A stretch of DNA of 58,170 nt from contig WTGY01000092.1 of the NCBI GenBank assembly GCA_011523365.1, positions 1 through 58,170 of the forward strand. The letters run 5' to 3'. Of the stretch, positions 43,056-52,281 are shown in pieces. A program made the translations under genes and the position numbers. The notes below the pieces were generated by a model. It did no database searches. It was given only the letters and a program-made list of their open reading frames with translations, and was not told the origin of the DNA. Every line of letters begins with the position of its first letter. The stretch's first letter is position 1. The DNA comes from Caldilineaceae bacterium. Lineage in GTDB: Bacteria; Chloroflexota; Anaerolineae; Caldilineales; Caldilineaceae.

Positions 43056-43119
43056 GAAATCGTGTACAATGTGCGAATCTTGCCGGGCCTGGCTTGCCGC
43101 GGCTCTGCTCGCCGCCACT
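43056..43119 (+). repeat. R2 repeat, copy 2
   Basis: The direct partner of 39983-40046. Here the conserved frame opens with ATG at 43051 and stops at 43146, giving a 31-residue peptide with a CxxC pair and a hydrophobic tail. There is no ribosome-binding site, so a peptide is unlikely to be made. It begins 30 bases after dispersed repeat copy 3. Confidence 0.7.
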
Positions 43120-43376
43120 TTTGTCAGCAGCGCTCTCCTGGCCTAATCACTTTGTGAACGATGGCTTGTCGGGCCGCCGGTCCGCAGATGGAGGCGCAGC
43201 AGATGCCCTCCGACGAATAGCTTTTGAATGTATAGGGAATTGCCGCCGTTGGAAGCCACTCATGCCTGGCGGCGGCTTGTGATTGGATTTGTTGCACTGT
43301 AGTACAGCGTTAGCCTATCAGCGGGAACATTGACATCCCCCCATGGATGAACGCTGTGAAAGGCACAGTTAATCGA

Positions 43377-44837
43377 ATGTCAGAAAGTCAACACGCAAAC
43401 CGTTCAGGCGGCCTGACCGCGGTCGATGACTTTACCGGTGCAGGCGAAGGCGGGATTGGCGCAGTCGTTCGGGATGACCAGGGTCTGATCCTGACCGACA
43501 AGCCGGAGGAGACGGCGGTTCTGGTCGGCGTCAGCCTGGCGGGTCAGCCCGGTATCCTCTCGATGGAGGACTCGCTCAGCGAACTGGCCCTGCTGGCCGG
43601 GACCGCGGGACTGGAGGTGGAGGGAGAGCTGACGCAGCGGCTCCAACATCCCCATCCGGCTACGTTCATCGGCGCGGGCAAACTGGGCGAACTGAAGACG
43701 CTGGTCCTGGAGTTGGGCGCGAATGTGGTGATCTTCGACGAAGAGCTTTCGCCGCGCCAGCAGCGCGAAATCGAGCGGGTCCTGGGGCAGGAGGTGAAGG
43801 TGATCGACCGCACGGCCCTGATCCTGGATATCTTCGCACGCCATGCCAAGACCAAAGAGGGGGCGGTGCAGGTGGAGCTGGCACAGTACGAGTACCGGCT
43901 TCCGCGGCTGACCCGGGCGTGGACCCACCTGGCACGGCAGGCCGGTGGACGGGCGGGCGGCGCGAGCGGCGGGGTCGGTGTGCGCGGACCCGGTGAAACG
44001 CAGCTGGAAGTGGACCGGCGGGAGATAGGCCGCCGGATCGCGCATCTCAAGCGGGAGTTGGAGGAGGTACGCCACCACCGTGAACGCTACCGACAGCGCC
44101 GGCAGAAGTCGTCAACGCCGGTTATCGTCGTGGTTGGTTACACGAACGCGGGCAAGAGCACGCTGTTGAATGCGGTCAGCGATGCCGGCGTGCTGGCCCA
44201 GGACCAGCTGTTTGCCACCCTGGACCCGACCACGCGGCGCGTGGAGTTGCCGAGTGCGCGCACGGCCCTGTTCACGGATACGGTCGGTTTCATCCAGAAG
44301 CTGCCGACGGCGCTGGTGGCGGCGTTCCGGGCGACGCTGGAGGAGATTACGGAGGCAGACCTGCTGCTGCACGTGGTAGATATTTCGCACCCCAACGCCG
44401 ATGAGCAGGTAACCGCGGTGGAGGAGATGTTGGAGGAGTTGGGTGCCGGCGACAAACCGCTTGTGACGGCACTGAACAAGATCGACCTGGTCTACTCGGC
44501 GGGGCAAGGAGAGCCCAGCCTTGCGGCACAGTTGCGCCATGCGCTGCAGGAGTACACTTCTCCCGTGCAGATCAGCGCCCGCACAGGGGAAGGCATCCCG
44601 GAATTGCTGGCGGAAGTGGATGGGAAGCTGAAGGAAACGATGACGCCGCTGCGGCTGTTGCTGCCTTACAGTAAGGGCGACCTGGTCTCACTTATGTATG
44701 AACACGGCCGCGTGGAACGGGAGGAATATACCGAGAAAGGGACACTGATCGAGGGCAGACTGCCGGCCCATCTGGTCAGCCGCGTGCAGTCCTGGAGCGT
44801 GGCGGGCGCGGATAGCGGGCGGGAAGCACCAACATAG
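43377..44837 (+). CDS. hflX: GTPase HflX
   Basis: A 486-residue ribosome-associated GTPase that splits stalled or heat-stressed ribosomes. The N-terminal HflX domain includes HPATFIGAGKLGELK and FDEELSPRQQREIE, and the glycine-rich stretch GGRAGGASGGVGVRGPGETQLE (broken here into its segments) is diagnostic. The G domain has GYTNAGKSTLLN (G1), DTVGFIQKLP (G3) and TALNKIDLV (G4). The ATG at 43377 has only a distant AAAGG; an in-frame ATG at 43347 is possible. Length is slightly over that of E. coli HflX (426), mainly because of an N-terminal extension. It precedes a D-2-hydroxyacid dehydrogenase gene by 45 bases. Confidence 0.93.
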   Translation: MSESQHANRSGGLTAVDDFTGAGEGGIGAVVRDDQGLILTDKPEETAVLVGVSLAGQPGILSMEDSLSELALLAGTAGLEVEGELTQRLQHPHPATFIGAGKLGELKTLVLELGANVVIFDEELSPRQQREIERVLGQEVKVIDRTALILDIFARHAKTKEGAVQVELAQYEYRLPRLTRAWTHLARQAGGRAGGASGGVGVRGPGETQLEVDRREIGRRIAHLKRELEEVRHHRERYRQRRQKSSTPVIVVVGYTNAGKSTLLNAVSDAGVLAQDQLFATLDPTTRRVELPSARTALFTDTVGFIQKLPTALVAAFRATLEEITEADLLLHVVDISHPNADEQVTAVEEMLEELGAGDKPLVTALNKIDLVYSAGQGEPSLAAQLRHALQEYTSPVQISARTGEGIPELLAEVDGKLKETMTPLRLLLPYSKGDLVSLMYEHGRVEREEYTEKGTLIEGRLPAHLVSRVQSWSVAGADSGREAPT

Positions 44838-44882
44838 ACAACGCGACATCAGTTCGCACAAGGACAGAGGGCTGCAGAGGAA

Positions 44883-45854
44883 ATGACAAGACCGACAGTT
44901 GTGGTGACCCGCCAGCTGCCGCAGGCGGCGATCGCGCCGATCCTGGAAAGGTGTGACGCCCGCTACTGGGACAGCGAAGAGCCGATAGCGCGCGATACGC
45001 TGCTGGAATGGGTGCAAGGGGCAGACGGACTCTACTGTCTGCTGACCGAATCAGTTGACGATGAGCTGTTGGACGCGGCCGGGACTGGGCTGCGGGTCGT
45101 GGCGACGATGTCGGTCGGTTACGATCACGTGGACGTGGCTGCGCTGCGCAAACGGGACATCCCCCTGGGAAATACACCGGGCGTGTTGACGGAGACGACG
45201 GCAGAGCTGGCGCTGGCCCTGCTGCTGGCCACGGCGCGGCGGCTGCCGGAAGGTACGCAGGCGGTAGAGCGTGGTACGTGGCCCAGTTGGAGGCCGATGT
45301 GGATGACGGGCCGCGACATCCACGGCAGCACGGTCGGGCTCGTCGGTCTGGGGCGGATTGGCTCCGCCTTTGCGCGCATGCTCGGGGGATTTGGCTGCCG
45401 CCTTTTGTATACCGGGCCGAGAGAGAAGCCGGAGGCGGCGCAAGAGGTGGGCGCGACCTTTGCGCCGATGGACACACTGCTGCAGGAGAGCGATTTCGTG
45501 GCGGTCCACTGCCCTCTCAACGACCAGACCCGCTCGCTGTTCAGCGTGGACGCTTTCCGCAAGATGAAACCGACGGCAGTATTCATTAATACCAGTCGCG
45601 GCGGGGTCGTGGACCAGGAGGCGCTCTACGAGGCGCTGGTGCAGGGTGAGATCGCCGCGGCTGGGTTGGACGTCACCGATCCGGAGCCTCTGCCCGCGGA
45701 TCACCCGCTGGTCTCGCTGGATAACTGTGTCATTCTGCCCCACATAGGCAGCGCCACCGTGGCCACGCGCACGAAGATGGCGGTGATGACGACCGAGAAT
45801 CTGCTGGCGGGAGTCGAGGGCCGGCCGTTGCCGAATGGGGTCGATCTGTCGTAG
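44883..45854 (+). CDS. D-2-hydroxyacid dehydrogenase (glyoxylate/hydroxypyruvate reductase-like)
   Basis: A 323-residue NAD(P)H-dependent enzyme. MSVGYDHVDVAALRKRDI and NTPGVLTETTAELALALLL lead into the Rossmann loop VGLVGLGRIGSAFARML. The catalytic Arg is in NTSRGGVVDQEAL, the Glu in DVTDPEPLP and the His in LPHIGSA. This sequence style is that of GyaR/GhrB. It probably reduces glyoxylate or hydroxypyruvate. The RBS AGAGGAA is adjacent to the ATG. Confidence 0.9.
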   Translation: MTRPTVVVTRQLPQAAIAPILERCDARYWDSEEPIARDTLLEWVQGADGLYCLLTESVDDELLDAAGTGLRVVATMSVGYDHVDVAALRKRDIPLGNTPGVLTETTAELALALLLATARRLPEGTQAVERGTWPSWRPMWMTGRDIHGSTVGLVGLGRIGSAFARMLGGFGCRLLYTGPREKPEAAQEVGATFAPMDTLLQESDFVAVHCPLNDQTRSLFSVDAFRKMKPTAVFINTSRGGVVDQEALYEALVQGEIAAAGLDVTDPEPLPADHPLVSLDNCVILPHIGSATVATRTKMAVMTTENLLAGVEGRPLPNGVDLS

Positions 45855-45913
45855 CCGCGCGGTTGAGCCAGGTTTCGGTGGCAATCTTGGCAGGTGCAAG
45901 CGTGTTATAAAAT

Positions 45914-45942
45914 TTGCCAAAATGGTATACAGTTATTAAAAC
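45914..45942 (+). promoter_or_regulatory. Candidate promoter of gltA
   Basis: TTGCCA (45914-45919) and TAAAAC (45937-45942) are 17 bases apart in an AT-rich stretch that stands out from its GC-rich surroundings. TATAAA at 45906-45911 is a competing -10 for a start further upstream. Confidence 0.4.
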
Positions 45943-45987
45943 ACCCAGAAACGGTTTCGCAACCGAACGGAAAGGGATGTTCCGGCA

Positions 45988-47271
45988 ATGAGTGAGCAGA
46001 CGCTAACTATCACCGATAATCGCACCGGCCAGACGATTGATCTGCCGATCGAAGATGATACTGTTCCGGCCATCGGCCTGCGCCAACTCAAGGTGCAGGC
46101 CGATGACTTTGGCATGATGGCGTACGATCCTGGCTATACAAATACGGCGTCCTGCAAGAGCCGCGTCACCTTTGTCGACGGCGACAGAGGCATACTGCGT
46201 TACCGGGGTTATCCGATCGAACAGCTGGCGGAGAAAAGCACCTTTCTGGAGGTGGCGTACCTGTTGCTTTTCGGCGAACTGCCGACGGCCGGCGAGTTGA
46301 CGGACTGGAACGACCGCGTGATGGCGGAAACGCAGATCGACGGGGGTCTGAAGGATTTACTCACGACCTTCGGCGCGGACGCCCATCCGATGGGCGTTCT
46401 CATCAGCGCGGTGGCAGCGATGTCCACGCTTTACCCGGATTCCAAGCAGGTCCATGACAGCCAGAACCGGATGCAGCAGGTCTTGCGTATTCTCGGCCAA
46501 CTGCCGACGGCGGTCGCTTTTGCATACCGGAACCGGCTCGGGAGCGCGCACATAGATCCCGACAACGCGCTGGGCTACAGCGACAATTTTCTGCATATGA
46601 TGGGTTTTTCCGGTGACGGCGAAGTCGACCCCGTTCTGGCAAGGGCGATGGATGTGCTGTTCATTTTACACGCCGATCATGAGCAGAACTGCTCGACTTC
46701 GGCGCTGCGCAACATCGCTTCCAGCGACGCCGATCCGTACTGCGCGATCGCGGGCGCAATCGGAGCCCTTTACGGCCCTCTCCATGGCGGCGCGAACGAG
46801 GCGGTCCTGCGGATGCTGGCCGAAATCGGCAGTAGAGAGAAGATCCCGGCTTTTCTGGATCGAGTGAAGAACCGGGAGGTGCGTCTGATGGGGTTCGGCC
46901 ATCGGGTGTACAAGAACTACGATCCGCGCGCCCAGATCGTCAAGAAAATCGCTTACGAGGTCTTCGAGGCTACCGGCAGCAACCCGTTGATCGATATCGC
47001 GGTCGAGTTGGAGGGGACTGCCCTGGAAGACGATTATTTCGTCTCGCGAAGGCTCTACCCGAACGTGGACTTTTACAGCGGCATCATCTACCAAGCGATG
47101 GGGTTTCCAGTCGAGATCTTCCCGGTGCTCTTTGCGTTGGGAAGGGCGCCGGGCTGGCTGGCGCAGTGGATGGAGCTGATGAGCGACACTGAGCAACGCA
47201 TCGCCCGGCCGCGGCAGATTTATCTGGGTGAGGCCGAGCGCCCTTACGTGTCGATTGACGAACGCGGTTAA
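45988..47271 (+). CDS. gltA: Citrate synthase
   Basis: A 427-residue type II (hexameric-class length) citrate synthase, condensing acetyl-CoA and oxaloacetate. Catalytic residues are visible: His266 in GPLHGGAN (263-270), His305 in GFGHRVYK (302-309) and Asp361 in NVDFYSGIIYQAMGFP; HADHEQN (228-234) is the usual oxaloacetate-side motif. The N-terminal domain (ITDNRTGQTIDLPI) is the small beta domain of type II enzymes. GGAAAGGGA lies upstream of the ATG. It converges on recG with a 37-base gap. Confidence 0.95.
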   Translation: MSEQTLTITDNRTGQTIDLPIEDDTVPAIGLRQLKVQADDFGMMAYDPGYTNTASCKSRVTFVDGDRGILRYRGYPIEQLAEKSTFLEVAYLLLFGELPTAGELTDWNDRVMAETQIDGGLKDLLTTFGADAHPMGVLISAVAAMSTLYPDSKQVHDSQNRMQQVLRILGQLPTAVAFAYRNRLGSAHIDPDNALGYSDNFLHMMGFSGDGEVDPVLARAMDVLFILHADHEQNCSTSALRNIASSDADPYCAIAGAIGALYGPLHGGANEAVLRMLAEIGSREKIPAFLDRVKNREVRLMGFGHRVYKNYDPRAQIVKKIAYEVFEATGSNPLIDIAVELEGTALEDDYFVSRRLYPNVDFYSGIIYQAMGFPVEIFPVLFALGRAPGWLAQWMELMSDTEQRIARPRQIYLGEAERPYVSIDERG

Positions 47272-47308
47272 CTTCAGCTGGCGAAGGTCAGCGGCTATAT
47301 CCCCTCGG

Positions 47309-49789
47309 TCACGAGAGATCGCCGTGGCCGCGCCAGAACCGCTCCACTCTTTCCCGCACCTGAGGATAGTTGTCGAGATCGGTGTCCTGGCGCAGAAGGT
47401 CTTGCGCGGCCTCCTGTGCCAGATGCAGTGTAGAGAGATCGCTGAGGTTCGCCAACTTCATGTCCGGCAGCCCGCTCTGACGCGTACCCAGAAAATCCCC
47501 GGGGCCGCGCAGCTCCAGATCCTTTTCCGCCAGGATGAAGCCGTCAGTCGTCTCCGCCAGGGCATTGAGACGTTCGGCTTGCGAGTCGTCCTTCACCCTA
47601 CTTATCAGCGCGCAATAGCTTTCGTGCCCACCCCTGCCCACCCGGCCCCGGAACTGGTGCAGTTGCGCCAGACCGAAGCGTTCGGCATCCTCGATCAGCA
47701 TAACGGTGGCGTTGGGAACGTCCACGCCGACCTCGACAACACTGGTACTGACAAGAATATCGAGATCGCCGCCGGCAAAGGAGCGCATCACGTCATCCTT
47801 TTCGGCGCCTTTGAGACGGCCGTGGAGCAACCCCACGCGCAGATCGGGGAATACCTCTTTACTCAGGCGGGCGTGGGCATCCACGGCTGCGCCAACATCG
47901 AGGACTTCACTTTCCTCGACAAGGGGGTATATGAGGTAGGCTTGACGACTGTCTCGCACCTGTCTGCGGACGAAGCTGTAGAGGCGTTCCCTGTCGGTGG
48001 GCAGAAACCGCTTGGTCTTGATCGGCGTCCGCCCCGGAGGCATCTCGTCGATTACGCTGACGTCGAGGTCGCCGTAGACCGTGAGCGCCAGGCTGCGGGG
48101 GATGGGTGTTGCGCTCATCACCAGCAGATGGGGCACGGCTGTTTCCCCGCCCTTATCGCGTGCGGCTGCCCGCTGTCCGACGCCGAATCGGTGCTGTTCG
48201 TCGACCACGACAAAGCCGAGGTGGGCGAACTCCACATTCTCCTGGATGAGCGCGGTGGTGCCGACCACGACTTGAATGCTTCCGTCTGCCAGTCCGGCGA
48301 GGGCGGATTCCCGCTCCTGGCCGGTGACGCGGCCGGTGAGAAGCGAGACGTTCAGTCCGACGCCGCCCGGCAGTTCGACGTCCGCCAGAAGTTTGCTCAG
48401 GGCGCGGAAATGTTGCTCGGCCAGAATCTGCGTCGGTGCGAGCAGGGCGGACTGGAAGCCGCTGGCTGCGGCGATCAACATGGCGCCGGCGGCCACTACG
48501 GTTTTGCCGCTGCCGACGTCACCCTGGACCAGCCGGCTCATTGGCACGCTTCGGGCCATATCCTGCCGTAGTTCATCCAGCGTCCTCTGTTGTGCGCCGG
48601 TGAGGGCAAAGGGCAGTGCCGTTCTGTAGGCTGTCAGCAGTTCCTCGTCGACGGGCATCGGTGGAGCATTGAAGTGCTGAATCTCCAGGCGACGGCGCTG
48701 CACGCCCAGCTGTAGGTAGAAGAAGTCATCAAAGATGATGCGTTTACGGGCGTCGGCAAGCCGTTCCGGCGTCTCAGGCGAGTGAATTTGCCGGAGTGCG
48801 TCGGTCAGAGGAATCAGGTTGTAATGGCGGCGGAGCGGCTCCGGCAGGGGATCGCGCAGGAATGACAGGCCTTGTCTGAGAGCCTGCTGCACTTGCCTGC
48901 TGACATCGCTGCTGCGCAGACCTGCGGTCAGTCCGTAAACGGGCATAATCGGTCCGTCTTTGATGACCCTGGGACCGATCTCTTCAAAATAGGGATTCTC
49001 CAACGTCTTGTGCCCCATGTACAGGCCGACGACGCCGCTCAGGCGATAGGTCTTTCCGATGGAGAGGCGATTTTTGAGCCAGGACTGGTTCCACCAGTTG
49101 GCGCGGACCGTGCCGCTGCCGTCGCTGAAGTTGGCCTGCAGGATTTCCCTCTTGTAGGCAAATTTGCGCTGACTGAACCCGCGCAGATTGGCGACGATGG
49201 AAAGGCTTTCCCCTTCCTCGACGTCGGCGATGGGGCGCACGCGGCTGTAATCGTCGTAGCGATGGGGCAGATGCCAGATGAGGTCCTCTACGGTCTCGAT
49301 CCCGAGGCGTGCGTACTGCTCGGCTCTCTTAACGCCAATCCCTTTCAGGTCGGTTATCGGCCGGTTCAATGTGTCGGACGACTCCGGCGCTTCAGTTTCA
49401 GCGGTATCGCTATCGGGCGATTGCTGATGGGCCGGTCCGGTCCCGGACTCGGAGGGGTTGCCGGCCTGGGTTGCTTCAGTTTGGCGGGCCTGTCGCTGGC
49501 CGACCCGGTCTACATTTTCCAAAGCCGGATCGGGCGGCGGCGGTTGATCCAACAGGTCGAGGAGGGAGTTGAGCAGCCGCGCCCTTTCGTCGCTTTCGGC
49601 ACCGGCGTACTGTGACAGCCTTTCGACGATTTCCTGCAGAAGGCCCGGATGGACGGCATCGGCTTTGGCGTCGGCTGCCCAACGTTCGCAAAAGGCTACC
49701 ACGCCGCCGGCGAAGGCCCTCTCACGCCAGCGGGTCTGGATCTCCAGGTTCAATAGATTGCGTAACCGGGTCAGGGCTCTCTCAGCCAT
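47309..49789 (-). CDS. recG: ATP-dependent DNA helicase RecG
   Basis: An 826-residue replication-fork-reversing helicase. Order: an N-terminal extension of about 150 residues (charged, low-complexity, then the conserved DLKGIGVKRAEQYARLG), the wedge OB-fold domain (YDDYSRVRPIADVEEGE), then helicase motifs GDVGSGKTVVA (I), DEQHRFGVGQR (II) and SATPIPRSLAL (III). The C-terminal part has EVGVDVPNATVMLIEDAERFGLAQLHQFRGRVGRG (motifs V-VI, read in segments). The ATG at 49789 lies two bases after the degV stop, so they are coupled. Confidence 0.95.
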   Translation of the reverse strand: MAERALTRLRNLLNLEIQTRWRERAFAGGVVAFCERWAADAKADAVHPGLLQEIVERLSQYAGAESDERARLLNSLLDLLDQPPPPDPALENVDRVGQRQARQTEATQAGNPSESGTGPAHQQSPDSDTAETEAPESSDTLNRPITDLKGIGVKRAEQYARLGIETVEDLIWHLPHRYDDYSRVRPIADVEEGESLSIVANLRGFSQRKFAYKREILQANFSDGSGTVRANWWNQSWLKNRLSIGKTYRLSGVVGLYMGHKTLENPYFEEIGPRVIKDGPIMPVYGLTAGLRSSDVSRQVQQALRQGLSFLRDPLPEPLRRHYNLIPLTDALRQIHSPETPERLADARKRIIFDDFFYLQLGVQRRRLEIQHFNAPPMPVDEELLTAYRTALPFALTGAQQRTLDELRQDMARSVPMSRLVQGDVGSGKTVVAAGAMLIAAASGFQSALLAPTQILAEQHFRALSKLLADVELPGGVGLNVSLLTGRVTGQERESALAGLADGSIQVVVGTTALIQENVEFAHLGFVVVDEQHRFGVGQRAAARDKGGETAVPHLLVMSATPIPRSLALTVYGDLDVSVIDEMPPGRTPIKTKRFLPTDRERLYSFVRRQVRDSRQAYLIYPLVEESEVLDVGAAVDAHARLSKEVFPDLRVGLLHGRLKGAEKDDVMRSFAGGDLDILVSTSVVEVGVDVPNATVMLIEDAERFGLAQLHQFRGRVGRGGHESYCALISRVKDDSQAERLNALAETTDGFILAEKDLELRGPGDFLGTRQSGLPDMKLANLSDLSTLHLAQEAAQDLLRQDTDLDNYPQVRERVERFWRGHGDLS

Positions 49790-49791
49790 TG

Positions 49792-50652
49792 TCAACCAAG
49801 CCCCTCGTACACGATGACACCCATCACATTAGGTCCGAGATGGGCTGCCAGGCTGGGTGGGTAGCGCCAAACATTAGCCGAAATGTCGGGGAGCCCTTCC
49901 CCCAAGCGCTCCAGCAGGTGTTCCTGGGTCTGTTCGTACCGATGCTGCACGAGCCCGATCCGTTCATTTTGGGCGAATTCTGCGGTATAGTCGTACAGCT
50001 TTTCGGCGACATCTTCGCGGGTCTGCACTTTTTCGAGCGGGATCAGCTGTCCGTCTTCCATCGTGACCATTGCTTTGATGCCGAGCATCGTCCCCAGCAC
50101 ACTCTGGGCTGCTCCCAGGCGGGCGCTGCGTTCCAGGTAATAGAGGGTTTCGGCGAAGAAGGTCACATAGATATGGGGGATAGCCCCGTTGACGATGCGG
50201 GCGACTTCGTAGAGGTCGGCGCCGTCTTCGGCGGCCTGGCCGGCCAGTTCCGCCAACATACCCAGTCCCATTGAAGTCGTCTGACTGTCCATTACCCGGA
50301 TACGGTAGCGACCCATCATCATGTCGGCCGCTTTGCGGGACTGGCTCCACATCGGGCTGAGCGTGCTGCTCATGTGGATGGCAACGATCTCTTCGGCGTC
50401 CTGGCCCAGCTTTTGATAGACCTCCATGAGGCGGCTGAGCTCCGGTGCTTCCACTTCGGGCAGCAGAATGCGGCCGCCGGACTGATTTTCCCGGATCAGT
50501 TGAAAGAGCCGATCCGCGTTGAAATCTTCTGAATCTTCATAGCGATCCCGCCCTACGCGCAGAATCTGGGGGATCACTTCAATCGAATATTTGTCCAGGA
50601 CGTCGGCGGGAATGCTGGCGTCACTGTCGGTAACGATACGAACCTTGCTCAC
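49792..50652 (-). CDS. DegV-family fatty-acid-binding protein
   Basis: A 286-residue protein. VRIVTDSDASIP at the N-terminus, HMSSTLSPMWSQSRKAA and VMDSQTTSMGLGMLA are typical of DegV, which binds fatty acids and, in some bacteria, feeds fatty-acid kinase. The start is probably the GTG at 50652 with GGAG eight bases upstream; the TTG at 50676 would overlap the rpmB promoter. It is followed by recG two bases after its stop. The biological link to recG is unknown. Confidence 0.88.
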   Translation of the reverse strand: MSKVRIVTDSDASIPADVLDKYSIEVIPQILRVGRDRYEDSEDFNADRLFQLIRENQSGGRILLPEVEAPELSRLMEVYQKLGQDAEEIVAIHMSSTLSPMWSQSRKAADMMMGRYRIRVMDSQTTSMGLGMLAELAGQAAEDGADLYEVARIVNGAIPHIYVTFFAETLYYLERSARLGAAQSVLGTMLGIKAMVTMEDGQLIPLEKVQTREDVAEKLYDYTAEFAQNERIGLVQHRYEQTQEHLLERLGEGLPDISANVWRYPPSLAAHLGPNVMGVIVYEGLG

Positions 50653-50669
50653 AGAAGATGCTCCAGCTT

Positions 50670-50698
50670 TTGACAACCTTCAGGCCGTATGATAATCT
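50670..50698 (+). promoter_or_regulatory. Promoter of rpmB
   Basis: A consensus TTGACA (50670-50675) is followed 17 bases later by TAATCT (50693-50698); GATAAT two bases earlier is an alternative with 15. It overlaps the start region of the divergent degV gene, so the two promoters may interfere. Confidence 0.5.
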
Positions 50699-50775
50699 CT
50701 GACAATTCAGTTATACGTGATCATTGGTTGGAATACACTGATTTCGGGCCAATGAGGAACCGGAGGGAACAGATT

Positions 50776-50955
50776 ATGGCGAAATGCCAAAAGTGCGGCA
50801 AGAGTCCTCAGTTTGGGAACAACCGTCCCTGGTCCAGAAAGGCCACACGCCATAAGTGGAAGGTCAACATTCAGAAGGTCAAAATTCTGGAAAACGACAG
50901 GCTGGTTTCCCGCCGCCTCTGCACCTCTTGCATCCGCACGCTTGCGAAGGCCTGA
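50776..50955 (+). CDS. rpmB: 50S ribosomal protein L28
   Basis: A 59-residue ribosomal protein. [33 protein letters not shown] and [13 protein letters not shown] match L28. The two CxxC pairs (CQKC and CTSC) mark the zinc-binding (C+) form. GGAGGG precedes the ATG at 50776, with a spacing of about eight. A strong bidirectional hairpin ends the transcript at 50987-51022. Confidence 0.95.
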   Translation: MAKCQKCGKSPQFGNNRPWSRKATRHKWKVNIQKVKILENDRLVSRRLCTSCIRTLAKA

Positions 50956-50986
50956 GATCCCTGGTTGTAACATCTTAGTCAGACTG

Positions 50987-51022
50987 AAATAAGCGTTGGG
51001 CCCTTGCGCCTGACGCTTATTT
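50987..51022. terminator. Bidirectional terminator between rpmB and rlmN
   Basis: AAATAAGCGT (50987-50996) pairs perfectly with ACGCTTATTT (51013-51022) around a 16-base loop. The A-rich and T-rich ends give a T-tract on both strands, so it can stop rpmB (+) and rlmN (-) transcripts. Confidence 0.8.
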
Positions 51023-51033
51023 GTGGTGCCGGT

Positions 51034-52176
51034 CTACGACTCGGCGGCATTGCGTAACTGACCGCAGCCGGCGTCGATTTCAATACCGCGGCGGATACGC
51101 ACGGTTGTCGAGATGCCGCGCGCAAGCAGGACATTTGCGAACCGCTGCGTGTCTTTGTCGCTGGTCGGCTGAAAGGGGCTGTCGGGAATTGGATTAAGGG
51201 GGATGAGGTTGACATGGCACAGGATTCCTTGCAGCTTGTCAGCCAGATCCTCGGCCAGAGCGGGGCTGTCATTTGTGCCCCGCATCAGGGCGTACTCAAA
51301 GGTCACGCGGCGATTGGTCTTGGCAATATAGCGGCGAACTGAGGCGAGAAGGTCATCGACCGGATAGCGCCGACTGGGAGGAACGAGCTTACTGCGCAGG
51401 TCGTTGTTGGGTGCGTGGAGGCTGACGGCCAGATTCACCTGGAGCCCTTCGTCGGCCATGCGGTCGATCATCGGAATCAGGCCGACGGTACTGAGCGTGA
51501 TATGCCGTGCGCCGAGCGCGAAACCGTCGGCGGCGGTGAGGCGGCGGATGGCCGTCCACACATTCTCGTAGTTGTGCATCGGCTCGCCCATCCCCATCAG
51601 CACGATGTTTGTCACCGTGGTCGGCCGCTTCACCCGCATCTTTGGCCCCTCACCGGCATCTTGCAGGTAACGGGCGAAGAACAGAACCTGGGCCACGATT
51701 TCGCCTGCGGTCAGATTGCGACGCAGGCCACCGCGAGCGGTCGCGCAGAAGGTGCAGCCCATGGCGCATCCGGCCTGACTGCTGATACAGAGCGTACGCC
51801 GCCTGTCATACAGCATCAGGACAGCTTCGACCGTTTCCCCGTCCGGCATCTGAAACAGGACTTTCTGGGTATCCCCGGCCTTGGAGACACGCTGCGTAAC
51901 CGGCGTCAGCGGCATGAGCGTTGTCGTCGCGGCCAGGTCTGCGCGCATGGCCTGCGGCAGATTCGTCATCTCGTCGAAGGAGCGTGCGTATTTCTTGTAG
52001 ATCCACTCCTGAATCTGGCGGATGCGATAGGCGGGCGCCCCTGCAGCCTTGCCGTTGGCGCGCTTTTGGCTGGCCGGCAGCGCATTGACGACATCGGCAA
52101 GCTCTTGCGGAGAGCAATCCAATAGGGAAGGGCTGATTGGGGATACGCCGGGTGGCGTGCGTGGCATGGTCTTCAT
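51034..52176 (-). CDS. rlmN: 23S rRNA (adenine2503-C2)-methyltransferase
   Basis: A 380-residue radical-SAM enzyme that methylates A2503 of 23S rRNA and tRNA. C137-x-x-x-C141-x-x-C144 (CAMGCTFC) binds the 4Fe-4S cluster; the C-terminal catalytic Cys371 is in [33 protein letters not shown] (in segments) is the N-terminal RlmN accessory domain. [12 protein letters not shown] is the SAM-side motif. It ends 11 bases from the shared terminator. The ATG at 52176 is used; a second in-frame ATG lies three codons on. Confidence 0.95.
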   Translation of the reverse strand: MKTMPRTPPGVSPISPSLLDCSPQELADVVNALPASQKRANGKAAGAPAYRIRQIQEWIYKKYARSFDEMTNLPQAMRADLAATTTLMPLTPVTQRVSKAGDTQKVLFQMPDGETVEAVLMLYDRRRTLCISSQAGCAMGCTFCATARGGLRRNLTAGEIVAQVLFFARYLQDAGEGPKMRVKRPTTVTNIVLMGMGEPMHNYENVWTAIRRLTAADGFALGARHITLSTVGLIPMIDRMADEGLQVNLAVSLHAPNNDLRSKLVPPSRRYPVDDLLASVRRYIAKTNRRVTFEYALMRGTNDSPALAEDLADKLQGILCHVNLIPLNPIPDSPFQPTSDKDTQRFANVLLARGISTTVRIRRGIEIDAGCGQLRNAAES

Positions 52177-52281
52177 CTTTGTAATTGTAGCGCAGCTATT
52201 CAGTTGCGGTCAAAAAGTTGCCCGATCGCGCCCTCTCGCGGCGGAGACCGGTTAGCGGATGTTGCGGCGCGCATGAAAGGT

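Larger units (their letters stand above)
42379..43376. other. Gene-free interval with dispersed repeat copy 3 and R2 copy 2
   Basis: About 1 kb without a convincing gene. It holds the full dispersed repeat (42741-43026) and R2 copy 2 (43056-43119). Between 43120 and 43376 I see an 11-base palindrome CTGTAGTACAG (43297-43307) and a weak promoter-like pair (TTGTGA at 43277, TAGTAC at 43300, spacer 17) that could serve hflX. Confidence 0.5.
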
